Part shown: piece after piece, positions 1 through 10,995 of the stretch
Position numbering within the stretch: the stretch's first letter is position 1
Layout of the letters: each line of letters begins with the position of its first letter
NCBI RefSeq assembly: GCF_024763615.1
Contig: NC_077224.1
Coordinates: 1,922,001-1,986,000, forward strand
Direction: 5' to 3'
Length of the DNA: 64,000 nucleotides
Origin: Phlebotomus papatasi
Taxonomy: Eukaryota; Arthropoda; Insecta; Diptera; Psychodidae
The notes under the pieces: model-generated
Seen by the model: only the letters and a program-made list of their open reading frames with translations
Told to the model about the DNA's origin: nothing
The model's database searches: none
Position numbers and translations under genes: made by a program

Positions 1-1010
1 ATAATTGATGACAAACTAACTAATAGTTAATAGAAATATGTAAGTGTCTTAAGAAAAGTAATAGAAAATTCACATTATTCGATGGCATGAACGTTCGAAG
101 GGAGAGTACTTTCCCCTACCACATTTTTGTACGGAAAATGTATGAGAGTGCTCTGCCCTGAGCCTAACCACCCCCCTTTTTTGTCTAAAAGCCTCTACAC
201 ATTGGGAGCAATTTTCGTTAAAAATTGTTCTTTTGAAGGAAATTGTCTGCGCAGGTGTAAACGTCAAAATCCTGTCAAAAATGCAATTTTTGACGAAAAT
301 GCCTGAAAATTAAAGAAATGAAATTTCTTTAAAAAATGCCTTTTTAAAGAAAATTTCACCTATCCTAGACAGAAACGTCAGAATTTTTAAAAAAGGCAAT
401 TTTTGACGAAAATTGCTTCTAGTGTGTAGACACCATAAAACACAAAACAACCAAGAGTTTTCACGAAAAAAGGCAAAAAATCATTAATTCAATCTACGAT
501 TTTCGAGGTTTTTGAAAAAAAAAACAAACACTTAAGAACGTGTTTTTGAGGCATTTTTAAACCGATCTTGACGATTTTGAAGGACTTACACAAAGGGGTA
601 CAAAACGTTCTAGATAGAGTGTAAGCGATTCTTGAAGGAAATTGCGTTCAAGCATGGGGGGATAATGTTCTGCTCTTAAAGGTATCTACACGTTGGAAGT
701 GTTTTTTGTCAAAAATTGTATTTTTGACAGAATTTTGACATTTCCACCTAAATGATACACTAGAAGCAATTTTCGTCAAAAAATGTTTTTTTTTTAATTC
801 TGACGTTTCTGCCTACAATTCTGAAAAAAAAACTAGTTTGCAAAAATTTGCATTTGGATGCAAAAAATTGATTGATTTTGGAAATTAGCTGTAAAATTAA
901 TCGAAAAATTTGCAATTGGATATAAATATTTTCATTTGGGTGTAATTTTCGCAAATTATTGCCCTCCTTATGCAAAGTTTTGCAAATTATTGCCTACAAC
1001 TGAACACTAC
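1..1010. repeat. degenerate dispersed/tandem repeat region
   Basis: No coding potential is visible. The stretch is made of diverged copies of a motif around AATTTTCGTCAAAAATTG and its complement, together with the phrase 'gtgtagacacc/tctacacatt' that recurs between them (near 180-260, 360-430, 680-800). A related fragment sits at about 31800-31880 inside the Snx6 intron, so this is a dispersed family rather than a local satellite only. Confidence 0.5.
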
Positions 1011-1119
1011 AGCTGCGCCATCTACAGTAAGTAAGACATCATAAAGCAAATTTAATGTTATTGTCTGCCGTATAGACACAAAATCGACGTACCCGAAATA
1101 TTAATGAAGAAGCCAATTG

Positions 1120-2031
1120 CACTTAACAGTTCGTCAGTTAAATCAGCATTTGTTGTAACTTCCTTTTGACAACTTTTCAGGAGACGAAATTTTCAGTTCA
1201 ATAATATTTTTCTTAAAAATGAGCCCCGAATGCGATACTTTTGAGTCAAAATAATGAAAGTGGCACTAATAAATTGTAAGTTAACTCGAGAAAAACTTTA
1301 TAAAATTATTTAAAAGCTGAGATATTGAGATATATGTTCGATGAAACACAATAAGATTTTATCGTAAATTCCATCGATTATAAATCCGTAACTTCCAATG
1401 TATGGAGATTCTGGAAGTTACGACAATTTTCAAAAACGAATTATATCAATTTGAATTATTCTAGTGATAATAAGCGCCATTATTTGGCTAAATTAGTCAA
1501 TAATACTGTTATACCTGTCCCTAAAAGCTTTTATTTCATAAGTTTTATTGAATAAATTTTGTGCGCCACGTCGCTCGTTTTGTTTTGAATTAATGACAGA
1601 TGAGCAGGTATTTTTTCTTACTTTTTTCTTGCAAATATCGAATTAAAATGATTTCATGTTATACTATTCGCACTGTCTTTCGATATTTGGAAGAGTTTAT
1701 AAACGTTTTATAGAGAAACATTGCAATTTTGCCGCAAATTACAAGCCACGCAAGTGAGCAAAAGAAGTTACGGCAAATGCTGATTATTGAAAATTTTGTA
1801 TGGAAATTTGTCGTAATTTCCCCAAAAGTGGAAGTTACGACAAATTCTGATAATTTTTTATTAATTAAGGGCACTTACGATAATAATTTTTGTTTAAAAT
1901 AATTTTAAATCGGCTTATAAAAGTTTCTTTTTCTCAAGTTCGTTTAATAAACAAAATTACGCTGATTCCAAATATGTATCAAAATCGCAAAAATGAAGTT
2001 CCGACAAATGCTGATTTAACTGACGATAAGT
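1120..2031. mobile_element. inverted-repeat element, about 0.9 kb
   Basis: A roughly 33-bp inverted repeat frames this interval: the left arm (about 1120-1164) contains GTCAGTTAAATCAGCATTTG and the right arm (about 1995-2031) carries its complement. Further copies of the inner motif GAAGTTACGACAAAT occur at about 1425, 1765 and 1830. No transposase reading frame is visible, so a non-autonomous element is the simplest reading. Its edges and target duplication are not certain. Confidence 0.5.
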
Positions 2032-2737
2032 GAATGGTATTCTAAAATTTCAACTCTAAATCGAATTTGAATGCATTCCGAGTTAGCTCACGTTAAGAAT
2101 CTCACCTACAATAAGCTGATCTAGGCTTATCACTAGCTTTCCCTACCAATTGGGGCAAGAATGGACTCATTTTAAAGTCCTAGGGATCCTGGACAAGTAA
2201 AATCTGGTTCTAAAGGGCTATCCACTATTTATTTACTGATAGATAAATCTTATTTGATTACAATTTGGTTTCTTCAGGTGCAAAGCCTTTACTTACCTTT
2301 ACTACTTTACTTAACCTTTTGTCTTACTTCGAATACCTTATATTTTTTGTCATAATCCTTTAATGAATCTGACTTATTGTCAGATGACAATATACGTGAT
2401 GGCATTGTCACGCGTGAGTTCGAAACTTGACAATGTCATTTGAGCTTTTTTTGTCATATCATATGAGTTCGAAAATGCAATTCATTGAATTTTTAATGAA
2501 ATCCCTTTACTTGATGATTTTATGAAAATACAGTGTACGTCTTGGTTGATTTGTTTAACAAAATTCATTGTCATTTGAATTGTCAGAAATCTCAAATATG
2601 TGACTTCTGACAATGCCATGTGAGCTGAAATGGCAATAACACGGCTACAGAATCGCATTTTCGAAAAAGCTCTCCAAAGATTCGAACCCAATTTGTCATA
2701 TGGCATTGCCAGAGCGTTACAGAATTCCCCTCCTGGA
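2032..2737. other. no gene; TGACAATG-type repeats
   Basis: No gene can be supported. From about 2370 to 2710 the sequence is rich in variants of TGACAATGYCATATGA in both orientations (for example near 2395, 2430, 2610, 2695), which looks like a decayed inverted-repeat element. The rest is plain AT-rich intergenic DNA or an upstream intron of Syx5. Confidence 0.35.
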
Positions 2738-2739
2738 TA

Positions 2740-3093
2740 CAGTGGTGTCTCTCTATGTGCATAGTTTGGGTACTTTTTTGACAGTTCCGATCACTGAATG
2801 CACAACTTTTTTTTTTGAAATTCCTACACTGAGAAAAAAAGAGGGTGCGATTAACTTTTTTTCCTCATAACTTTAACACTTTTTAGGTGTAAAAATATAT
2901 CAACATTTTTTAATGTTAATTTTACACCTTTTTAAGGGTAAATTTAACATGAAAAAGGGTAACTTTAACCCATAATGCACCTAAAAAGGCTAATATTTAC
3001 ACCGATTTCGGATCAATAATGCAGGGTAAAATTAACATTTCCGGAATGTTATTTTAACTTTTTTGGATTTCTCTCAGTAGAGAGACACCACTG
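2740..3093. mobile_element. TA-flanked mariner-type MITE (family 'CAGTGGTGTCTCTCT')
   Basis: Ends are inverted: CAGTGGTGTCTCTCTATGTG on the left and its near complement on the right (AGAGAGACACCACTG), each flanked by TA (2738-2739 and 3094-3095). TA duplication and CAGT ends are typical of Tc1/mariner-derived MITEs. A second element is nested inside (2827-3078). A related copy lies at 31496-31771. Confidence 0.8.
2827..3078. mobile_element. nested MITE, 'CACTGAGA' family copy 1
   Basis: About 250 bp, starting CACTGAGAAAAAA and ending TCTCAGT, inserted in the MITE at 2740-3093. The interior holds the phrase TTAGGTGTAAAAATATATCA and its inverse. A full sister copy is at 15573-15826 and a truncated one at 38852-38991, which defines the length and ends. 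Confidence 0.75.
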
Positions 3094-3097
3094 TAAA

Positions 3098-3147
3098 CTT
3101 ATTTTGACGTCTATTCGGTTTCAAACGGGTCTTGCTGATCCCTGTTT
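3098..3147. repeat. half-copy of the 'GACGTTTATTCGG' palindromic MITE
   Basis: The phrase TTATTTTGACGTCTATTCGG followed by TTTCAAACGG matches one arm of the complete palindromic element at 56330-56462; another half-copy is at about 46545-46590. Only one arm is present here. Confidence 0.6.
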
Positions 3148-3217
3148 TAGTTTGTTAAAATTCTTAGTAATTTTTTATGCATGAGAATCGTGACTTATGT
3201 ATTCAATCCGCCTCTAG

Positions 3218-3592
3218 GTTCACATTTCTCTGGGAGACAATGCTTCGGCATCGCAGCCTTTGCTTCCGCGTCAGCAAATGCAGCAGCAACTTATGCTGTA
3301 CGACGAATCGGACAATTATGTTCAGCAACGAGCTGAGACAATGCAGAACATCGAGAGTACGATTGTGGAATTGGGCGGGATCTTCCAGCAACTGGCTCAC
3401 ATGGTGAAGGAGCAGGAGGAAATGGTGGAACGGATTGACAGCAATATTCAAGATACTGAGCTCAATATTGAAGCGGCTCATGGGGAGATCCTCAAGTATT
3501 TCCAGACAGTCAGCAAAAATCGCTGGCTCATGATCAAGATCTTCGGGGTGCTCATACTATTCTTCATCTTCTTTGTGGTCTTTATGGCGTAG
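3218..3592 (+). CDS. Syx5: Syntaxin-5, last coding exon (C-terminal SNARE and membrane anchor)
   Basis: This is the 3' exon of the Golgi Qa-SNARE syntaxin 5, which drives ER-to-Golgi and intra-Golgi membrane fusion. The acceptor AG at 3216-3217 follows a pyrimidine-rich tract. The frame opens with a short Q-rich linker, then a complete SNARE helix (from YDESDNYVQQRAE through STIVELGGIFQQLA to ERIDSNIQDTELNIEAAHGE), with the zero-layer glutamine in the GGIFQQLAHMV segment, and ends in the tail anchor (RWLMIKIFGVLILFFIFFVV) two residues before the TAG stop. The linker-SNARE-anchor order and wording match insect syntaxin 5 very closely. Upstream exons must lie left of the window; I see none in 1-3217. 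The TTG or ATG codons inside the exon are not starts. Confidence 0.93.
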   Translation, partial: VHISLGDNASASQPLLPRQQMQQQLMLYDESDNYVQQRAETMQNIESTIVELGGIFQQLAHMVKEQEEMVERIDSNIQDTELNIEAAHGEILKYFQTVSKNRWLMIKIFGVLILFFIFFVVFMA

Positions 3593-4728
3593 CCCAAATA
3601 TTCTCTACAACAGCATCCTTGTAAATGTTGATGAAAATAGAAGGGGATTTATTTAAAAGACTTGATGTTTTCTTCAGTAGATTTTTTTTATTTATATCGC
3701 CCTCAAAATTTTTTCTTTTTAACTCTCATTTATTACAAAGAATGGCCTCTGGTGACCTGTTTATTTTCCTGCACATTCCTTCGATATCGAAGTTTTCTTT
3801 ATTGAAATTTCTTTTACCCTCGTTCACATGGAATCCATGCCTTTGATTTTTTTTAATACATTTTTCCTTCTCTTATTTACAATCACACCTAATCCACCTA
3901 ATAATCCACTTGGATGATTCTTTTTTTTTTTCTTGAGAAACAAAATCACCTAAAAATATGAACATTTCCTGGGATAAAACCAAAAAAAATCTGAATTAAC
4001 ACTCTAGGAACAAAAAAAAAAAGAAAAAAGTCTTTAAAAACAATTAACCATCTAATCTTTAAGACATTGCATTGTTTCGTGAGACACTAACGTCACAAAA
4101 AAAATTCATCTACGAGAATATTAAAGGAGATTTATCGAAAATTTATGCAACACTTTCAGGGAAATTTGCAGAAAAAGTTAATTAAAACCTCAAACACATT
4201 TTCTAAAATTAAATTTTAACAAATATGTTTTAGCAATGAAGCTTCATTTAATTTTTTTTATTGTAAATGGTGTTCAGTTCTTGAAGCTTTCTGCTAGAAG
4301 TTAATAAAAAGCGCAAAAAAAAGCATTTTCTTCGTCGTCCGTTAAAAGTAGGTCAAAGCTTTGAGCGAAAGAAAAACAAGCAGAAGTTTGAAATCTGGTT
4401 CCAAGTACCAAGTTCTGCATTTATATTTAAATGGAATCAACAAGTGCAGATTAATCCAGTTTAATGCACAAAACAGCGGCCTAGATTTTCGATTTTCTTG
4501 TGCTTGAAAGGCAAGAAAAATTGCCATAAAACCCAATACAACGAACTTCCTTTAAGTTAAAGCCACATTTTAGAATAAGATGTTGGACTGGCAGGAAATT
4601 AAGCTATCAATTCTTTTCACGCTTTTCACAATTGTCCCAAAATCAACAAGTTTAAAGGAGTAGAGATGATTTTATTTAATTTTTCTATCTGTTGGTACAC
4701 AAAAAAAAACAAACATTTTGTAACTGTG
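3593..4728 (+). other. probable Syx5 3' UTR and T-rich flank
   Basis: No gene. Runs of T and A dominate. AATAAA at 4303-4308 is a possible poly(A) signal for Syx5 but no nearer canonical signal was seen, so the transcript end is unresolved. Confidence 0.35.
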
Positions 4729-5115
4729 TACACTTGTACATTAAAATTTTAATATGATTAACATTAATTGTCGCTGGTGAGAGTCCAAATGTGTAATTTG
4801 TGTGTTTGAATCATTTTATATTCAAAATTTGATCTATTTGTTGATAAAAAGGTAGACTTGGCCCGCAAAATTTGATATAAATTGATTTATAGCATTAATG
4901 CGAAAAATTAATGCGATTTTCTCTTTAATTTTTTAATGTGAAAATATTTATGCTTTAGGTGAATTTAAACTTATTTCTGCAGGCCAAGTCCACTTCTTTA
5001 TCAATAAATAGAAAAACCCCAAATATTAAGTGACTCAAAGGCACAAATAATATATTTAGACGCTCACAAGCGATAATTAATGTGAATCACATTAAAATTT
5101 TAATGTGCAAGTGTG
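4729..5115. mobile_element. long-arm hairpin MITE, about 390 bp
   Basis: The two halves are inverted copies over almost their whole length: the left arm begins CACTTGTACATTAAAATTTT and the right arm ends with its near complement (AAAATTTTAATGTGCAAGTG). Homology runs inward for about 180 bp on each side, through the shared phrase GGACTTGGCC. It could form a long stem. No coding content. Confidence 0.75.
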
Positions 5116-5126
5116 ATAACGCCGTA

Positions 5127-5583
5127 AAACTGTTCGTAATTGTTTGTGAATTCCTACTTGGGGACTTACAAAATGCTCGTAAAACGTATAACCTACTAAA
5201 AAATTCGTCAAAGTTTGTACTTTTTCACATTGTTCATAACATGATCACTTGACGAGCATTTTTGTTCTTTTACAAACATTTGTTCGTATGGTTTTGTTTG
5301 ACAAAACTTTACGAACAAATGACAAAATTTTACGAACAGTGTTTGTGAAAAAAAATACAAAAACTGTTCTTAACGTCACCATTTGACGAGCATTTTTTGT
5401 TTTTTTTTTTTTTTTGACAAAAAAACATTCATAAATGTTCGTAAAATTTTGTCATTTGTTCGTAAAGTTTTGTAAAACAAAAATATACAAACAAATGTTT
5501 GTAAAAGAACAAAAAACGCTCGTCAAGTGATAATGCTACGAACAAGGTTTATGAAAAAAGTACAAACTTTTACGAACTTTTTA
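5127..5583. mobile_element. 'GTTCGTAAA' hairpin element, right end truncated
   Basis: Both arms consist of variants of GTTCGTAAATGTTTGTAAAA in opposite orientation, folding around about 5350. It belongs to the family seen at 14905-15430 and complete at 37715-38076. The right end stops abruptly where LINE coding sequence begins (about 5584), so the expected terminal sequence is missing. Confidence 0.7.
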
Positions 5584-6053
5584 CGTCCTTGTGACGGCTC
5601 CTCGCAAAAGCATCGACTAGTGAACAACCAAGCTCTATCGAAGCATCATTAAAAGGATCCTCTTCAAAAGCCCAGTAGTACTCCGACATTAAATCAGATG
5701 TCTCAGAAGGCAAACCAGGGATGTAGCTAATGCGACAGCCCCTTGGAATGCACAACCTCGACATCTTTTTAACTACTTCCACATACCGACCGTAATTTTC
5801 CGGTTTTGGATCGATGCCTCTCACAGCCAAATCAACATTCGACGAGAATCTCTGCCAATTTGTCTTGCAGAATATGGAACCTTCGCCGAAAAGGAACAAC
5901 TTTGGGCTGTACGGCAGCCGTAACTTGGTACACGATGGGTCTATGCTTGGAGTGTGGTATCGGGGGCAATATATTTTTACAGCAGGAAGGGGCTAATTTG
6001 TCTTCCGCAAAGATGAGATCAGGATTGTAATACTGTCGCCGGGAGCATGGCAA
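5584..6053 (-). pseudogene. LINE fragment: end of AP-endonuclease domain plus EN-RT linker
   Basis: Read on the minus strand, the right part (about 5895-6053) encodes the end of an APE-type endonuclease (PDLIFAEDK... with SKHRPIVYQV in the position of the usual SDHRP motif). The left part (5584-5895) continues as the linker towards the reverse transcriptase (NWQRFSSNVD, PKPENYGRYV, CIPRGCRISYIPG). The two parts are in different frames, with a -1 type shift near 5880. The reverse transcriptase itself is absent, so the piece is dead and 3'-truncated at the neighbouring hairpin element. Family assignment within the non-LTR retrotransposons is not secure. Confidence 0.75.
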
Positions 6054-6390
6054 GGAACCTCCACGTGTATTTAGAGCTTTTCAGAACTAAATCGGTGCTC
6101 CTGGACAGTCCCCGGGGACTGACTAATCCTTCCACCACGAGGCTAAAAATTGAGTGTCGAAAAAACACACGAACACCTGAACCACAACGCAAGTGTAAAC
6201 CCATAGATTTTTATCTGGTGGTCATGACAGCACTCACCACGAAAAGGTCCTTTTCAGGACCGGCTCTCAATATAATTTCAATGAATATTGAGGGCCTGTC
6301 GACGATAAAAGAAGATCTTCTTTGTGAACTTTGTGTAGCAAACAAATGTGACGTCCTTTGTCTTCAGGAGACCCATAGGGGCCCCACGCA
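6054..6390 (+). pseudogene. LINE fragment: N-terminal AP-endonuclease segment, inverted relative to its neighbour
   Basis: On the plus strand the frame reads into a typical non-LTR endonuclease start (ALNIISMNIEGLS, then CDVLCLQETHRGP; the QET is the conserved glutamate motif). It breaks off right after that motif where another transposon begins. With the minus-strand endonuclease end at 5584-6053 it makes one domain split head to head, which resembles the 5' inversion produced by twin priming, although two independent fragments cannot be excluded. Confidence 0.7.
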
Positions 6391-7483
6391 ACGTCGCACA
6401 GTGGAGCAGAATACCCAAAAACCTGGCAAAAATCGAAATGTTTTTTCTCGAATTTTTGAAAACTAACACCGCCAAATGATAGTTGACTAGTATCCTCACT
6501 AAACCCTATACTCCGTTTTTTTTCTTCATTGAAGTTATGGTACCTTGAAATATTACACCAAAGTTGACCTTACATTGCGATTTTGTCGATTTTATATGGA
6601 AAAATAGCATATATTTGAAGTATGAATATAGTAAAAATTCCACTTTCTAACCAAAATTATCTTATTCTAGAGGTCTTGTTCTGTCAAAAACCGTCGAGAA
6701 ACCTTGCACCTTTTTTGAGTTTTTTTGGCAATGATATTTTGAAAATGTGGTAAATTGACTTTTGAGGGGTCATCGAAGACCGGAAGTTGATATCTCTTAC
6801 CGTTTGAATTTTATATAGGTCAAAAGAATGAAAAAGTGCGAAAAACAGTATTTAGAAAAAACCGAGCTATTACTGTTACTTTACTAATCCATCACCGATT
6901 ATGACCGATACAGTCGGGTACAGAATTGAAAGATCTTTCAAAAATGTCCAAATTTGTTCAAAACCGTTGAAAATTAGGCCCTCCAGGGTGGTTGACATTT
7001 GACCCTGAATAATTCAAGATGGCGATTTTTCCGGTGAAAGGTGTCAAAGGACGAAATATTCAGCTGAACTACCTCGAAAACATTTCCAAAAACGAACGAA
7101 ATCGCCAGGGCCAATTTTTTGCAAAGTTATAAAAAACATGTATTGAGAGGGTTGGAAAGGGTGGGGGGTAATTTGGGTAAGTTAGTTCAATAGAAAATGT
7201 TCACTTGTGGGGAGGGGGGTCACTAAAGACCGGAAGTCAATATCTCTTACCGTTTAGCAGCCACAATGAAGAGAAACTGAAAAAAAGTCGATTGTTAAAA
7301 TTAAAACTGCTCTCTCTTGGAGTTCGAGCAGTTAAAATGTAGAGAAAAAATGTTGATTTCCAAAAATTAATAGAAATTAAATTATTCTAGAGACATTCAG
7401 AATGCATATATAGGTGCTATAAAATATTTTTTGCCAGGTTTTTGGGTATTCTGTGCGTCGTTCAAATTTGAGGAACTCGACTG
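6391..7483. mobile_element. inverted-repeat element, 'CAGTCGAGTTCCTCAAATTT' family
   Basis: The right terminus (7427-7483, before TA) is the complement of CAGTCGAGTTCCTCAAATTT followed by GAACGACGCACAGAATACCC. The left terminus retains only the inner part (CGCACAGTGGAGCAGAATAC onward), so about 25 bp of the left end is lost. A piece with the complete end lies at 62803-62945. The interior contains two copies of the phrase ATATCTCTTACCGTTT, also found inverted near 51550. No intact reading frame. Confidence 0.7.
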
Positions 7484-7489
7484 TACTTC

Positions 7490-7560
7490 AATCGTAATAG
7501 CAATTAAAGTCTCTCGATACGATTAATAATAATATTGCGCACAAGTCCAGCATCTTGTCG
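7490..7560. repeat. SINE-like scraps
   Basis: CGATACGATTAATAATAAT matches the 3' tail of the tRNA-derived SINE at 58949-59165, and ACAAGTCCAGCATCTT matches the tRNA-like block at 17757-17829. These are short leftovers, not a full element. Confidence 0.45.
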
Positions 7561-7726
7561 ATCTCAGTAGTTTCCTGCATTACATAATTTTACTTACTTG
7601 AAAATTACGTTTTTGTTACGTTAAGTTCGTTACTTTGTTTAGAAAATATTACTTGGGCTGTAAATTATACTATTTCCCAATTGTAAATTTTGTTTGTTAA
7701 TAATTACAATTTCACATTTTGTAAGC

Positions 7727-8681
7727 TTAACTCTATCGCGTCATTAGGGTCATATATGACCCGGGGAAAAACAATTTTTTTTGACTATTAACATTAATTG
7801 AAATCTATCGGTTTGTGCACGACATCATAATAGAAGGATGTAAGATTCTTGGCTAATTTTCTCAAGACTCCAGATATTCAGGAAAAGAAAATATTTGAGA
7901 TCAAAAATCACTAATTTCGAACTTTGTGAAATGACTTTTCTTTTTCAAAATTTTTTATATTAATTTATTTTTTTCAGCAAAAAGTTCTTTAGAAACACAA
8001 AATAGAATATCCAAAGATTGTATATTGAATATTTTGATATAATAAACTACTCTCAATTTTCCAGAAAAGCGTGTAGAATTTTCCGGGTCATATATGACCC
8101 TATGGTCCCCAAGGGTAACAGTGTTTTCGTCCCAAACCTCTAGCGAAATGTAGTTGGGACATTGTTTTTCTTCGTGAAATGCAGGTGGGACATCTTGCTC
8201 CTGGACATTTCATCTTATATCTGATGAATTATAATATATTTTGCAATATTTTAGAGTATTCTGCAAGCGTTTCATATTGTGCAATTGTATTGTGTGTGAA
8301 TAAATATGTGGATAAGTTTATTTTTGCCAAATACCACTCAAAATATTGTGACAGTGACTGTTCAAGGGATTTCCAGGAAGATTCCTTGAACACCAGGAGT
8401 ACAGTGTTCATCAAAGCAATCCAGTTTGCCATGGTTTAGGCCAAATTAACAACTTTAAGCAAAAAAACTCTTAGAAAGCCCGTGATATAGATTTTGAAAA
8501 TGGTAAATACACTTCCCTTGAGGACAACAGGGTCATATATGACCCGGGGTTTTTCCGAGTTTTCACGCAATGGAAATTTTTTTTCCTCTCTGAATTATTA
8601 TATTTGATCATAAAGCATTAGGAAAAACTCAATTTTACATGAATTCATCTGCTGAATAAAAGTGGGACGCGAAAGAGTTAA
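7727..8681 (+). mobile_element. piggyBac-type MITE, copy A (complete, about 950 bp)
   Basis: TTAA flanks both ends (7727-7730, 8678-8681), with inverted ends CTCTATCGCGTC and GACGCGAAAGAG. TTAA duplication and C-rich ends (CCCTTTCGCGTC in copy C) point to piggyBac mobilisation. Three perfect 16-bp palindromes GGGTCATATATGACCC sit at 7747-7762, 8085-8100 and 8530-8545. No transposase is encoded, so it is non-autonomous. Sister copies: 29221-29827 and 38992-39936, both inverted. Confidence 0.85.
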
Positions 8682-9161
8682 ACCCCGAACTTTCTGCAAA
8701 GCAAAAATAAAGAAAATAAATCAAGCTGCAATTGACATCAATTTGCAATATTGGCAGTAGCTTAAACACAAAATTATTATTCCACACAAAAGTCCTGTCT
8801 CTTAAAAATTACTTTATTTATCATTTTTTTATCATTAATACCTCCAAGATGTTTTTTTTTTGGAACTTACAAGTATAGGAAATTATTAGTTTTTTTTTCT
8901 TTAGAATTATTACTCTTAAGCCTATTTTCGACAGGACTTCTGCATTGAATTTTTTTAGGAAGACATTATTTTTTTTCCTTTCACTTTAATTGCAAATTTC
9001 CCATGGTTGCAGTGTGGACAATGATAAATATTTATTTTAATAGGCAAAACAACTTTAACTTTTTTTGTTTTTCCTTGAAAGGGAAAGTGCGAGCGCTCAA
9101 CAAAAAAAATTGCATATAAATAGTTTCCTAAATAAAAAAAATAATAATAATAAAGGAGATA
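8682..9161. other. no gene seen
   Basis: AT-rich sequence with homopolymer runs and an AAT-repeat at about 9140. It lies downstream of the minus-strand LRR-Ig gene. TTTATT at about 9030 could be its poly(A) signal on the minus strand, which would make part of this interval 3' UTR; unproven. Confidence 0.25.
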
Positions 9162-9619
9162 CACTCGACTCTTCGTTATCCGGCTGACGTGGGGACAAAA
9201 TGACATTTTGGTTTTTTGAATCTGGTCAACGTTTTTTTTTTACATTTTCTGCTGTGGAAATTTGTTTTCTGTCGAAAAAACAACAGAATTTTCTTTGTGG
9301 TGTGTTTATGTTTCATTTTGTAGCACGATTGTGTGTCAAAAACTTTGATAAAATGAAAATAATGATCAACGCACAATAAATCTTGCTTGTAAATATATTT
9401 TCAAAATTTCCTGTGAGAGTGAACGAGATGACTAGATCTAGATCTCACTCACTCTCATTGAAATGCCAAAAACATGTTTACTAAACAAAAGTTATTGTGC
9501 GCTGGGCATAACACATTAATTCACTCTGGAATAACTTCATGCTTCGTAAACAATAGTTTTGAATACATAAACCGCCATAGCGTTTGACAGCTGTCACCCG
9601 GATAACGAAGAGCCGTGTG
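9162..9619. mobile_element. TA-flanked MITE, 'CTCTTCGTTATCCGG' ends
   Basis: Left end CACTCGACTCTTCGTTATCC and right end the near complement (GGATAACGAAGAGCCGTGTG), each bordered by TA, as in Tc1/mariner-type elements. A smaller palindromic element is nested at about 9366-9507. Confidence 0.8.
9366..9507. mobile_element. nested palindromic MITE, 'GCGCACAATAAC' family copy 1
   Basis: About 140 bp, nearly a perfect palindrome, with ends AACGCACAATAA and GTTATTGTGCGCTGGG and the centre AGATCTAGATCT. Sister copy at 15142-15284, likewise nested in another element. Confidence 0.8.
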
Positions 9620-9689
9620 TAAATGATTCCTAATTGAACACTCTACCTAATTTTAAGAGAATAATCACTAGATTTGCGATTGCCACAGG

Positions 9690-10995
9690 TCATGGTGAGA
9701 CAATCACCGGCATACTCGAGCTACTGGCCAGGAGACAATTCCCACTGTCTGCTGTACTTGGAGTCGTTTTCTTAGTATCATCCTCCTCCGTTGACGGATT
9801 GCTGGAGGATGTTGTCTCTTGGCTGGTGTCTTCTTTAAGTATCGTGGAGAAGTTTTGGAGGGAGTAGGAGGAGAGATCATTGTGACTCTTCCTGCGTCTC
9901 TTTTTCTTCTTAGTCTTCTGTTCGTCATTGTCATCATCATCCGGATGACATCGAATAAATTGATTAATTGTCAGTGGATCAACCCATTTATAGTCAGATT
10001 TAGTAGCTCTTGAATGATGCCTCTCGTCCACTTTGCTTTGGTACAACTTCAGCCTCTCATCGGGACAGATAAAGGATGCCAGATGAGCCGGAATATCCGG
10101 CAAATCGAGGCTAACTTCATTGTTAATGTAATTAATGTGAATGGGCGAAGTATGGAGCATGGGCGAGTTCAAATTATCCTCTCCCGTTGGCGTATAGTAC
10201 ACCGATGCCTTACTCTCATCAACACTCCTCACCGAATAATTCTCTAGCATTTTATCCAAATGCCTTTGATGCAGCACATGATGATTCCTCTGGTCAAATT
10301 GTGATGAAAATTTATCCATTTTTGTCTTCAAATAAACCTCAAAATTCTCATCAAATTCATCATCATCATCACTTCTGCCTCGGCAATTTTCAAAATAGAA
10401 ACTCGGCAGATTCTCCAGGACTTTATTGAGTGTCTGCTGCTGATACTTGTACCCTTCCCTAATCCTCAAAACCTGATGAGCACTAAACTTCCTGATCTTA
10501 TTCCGCTGAAACACATAATTCTCCCTCACCCAATTCAACTGCCCTGTCGAATAATCCCTCACCCTCTTCACCTGATCATAGTACTGATCCCTCAATGATG
10601 TCAAATGATGCGTACCTATATCCCGAATATCCTTCAAATGCTTCGCTTGACTATTGTACGAATTCTGTATCCATTCAACTTGTTGCGTACAATTATCCTT
10701 AATTCTATGCACCTGCTGCGCATAGTTCTCCCTCAACTTCTCCAACTGCATACTCTTATAGTGCTCAATACTATCCAACATGGCATAAATCTGCCTAGCA
10801 CGCGGAGTTGCTTTATCCCGGAGGCAACAATCGCAGCAATTCTTCATACACTTGTCCGTCAACCCGAAACGCTGATTGATACGTCGAATCAGTTGGACAA
10901 TGAGCGTGAGGGCGAGGAAGAGAGCAGCTGTGATTATTCCACACACAATACTGCCAATTTTCACACGATAGAATATAATGGGATCAATGTAGAGT
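9690..10995 (-). CDS. LRR-Ig receptor exon 2: transmembrane helix and long cytoplasmic region
   Basis: The exon opens with LYIDPIIFYRVKIG and a strong membrane helix (SIVCGIITAALFLALTLIVQ). Basic residues (RRINQRF) mark the cytosolic side. A cysteine cluster (CMKNCCDCC) just inside the membrane is a candidate palmitoylation site. Then come ten 11-residue repeats (see 10419-10757), a conserved LENLPSFYFENCRGR block, an acidic DDDDEFDE stretch, and a Ser/Thr-rich, basic/acidic C-tail (KTKKKKRRRKSH) ending at TGA 9690-9692. The repeats are the most distinctive part and predict an extended helix rather than a globular signalling domain. Confidence 0.85.

Noticed and set aside
9704..10429. Open frames overlapping the receptor's second exon in other frames
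   Set aside because: Shadows of a strongly coding exon with proper splice site, transmembrane helix and repeats.
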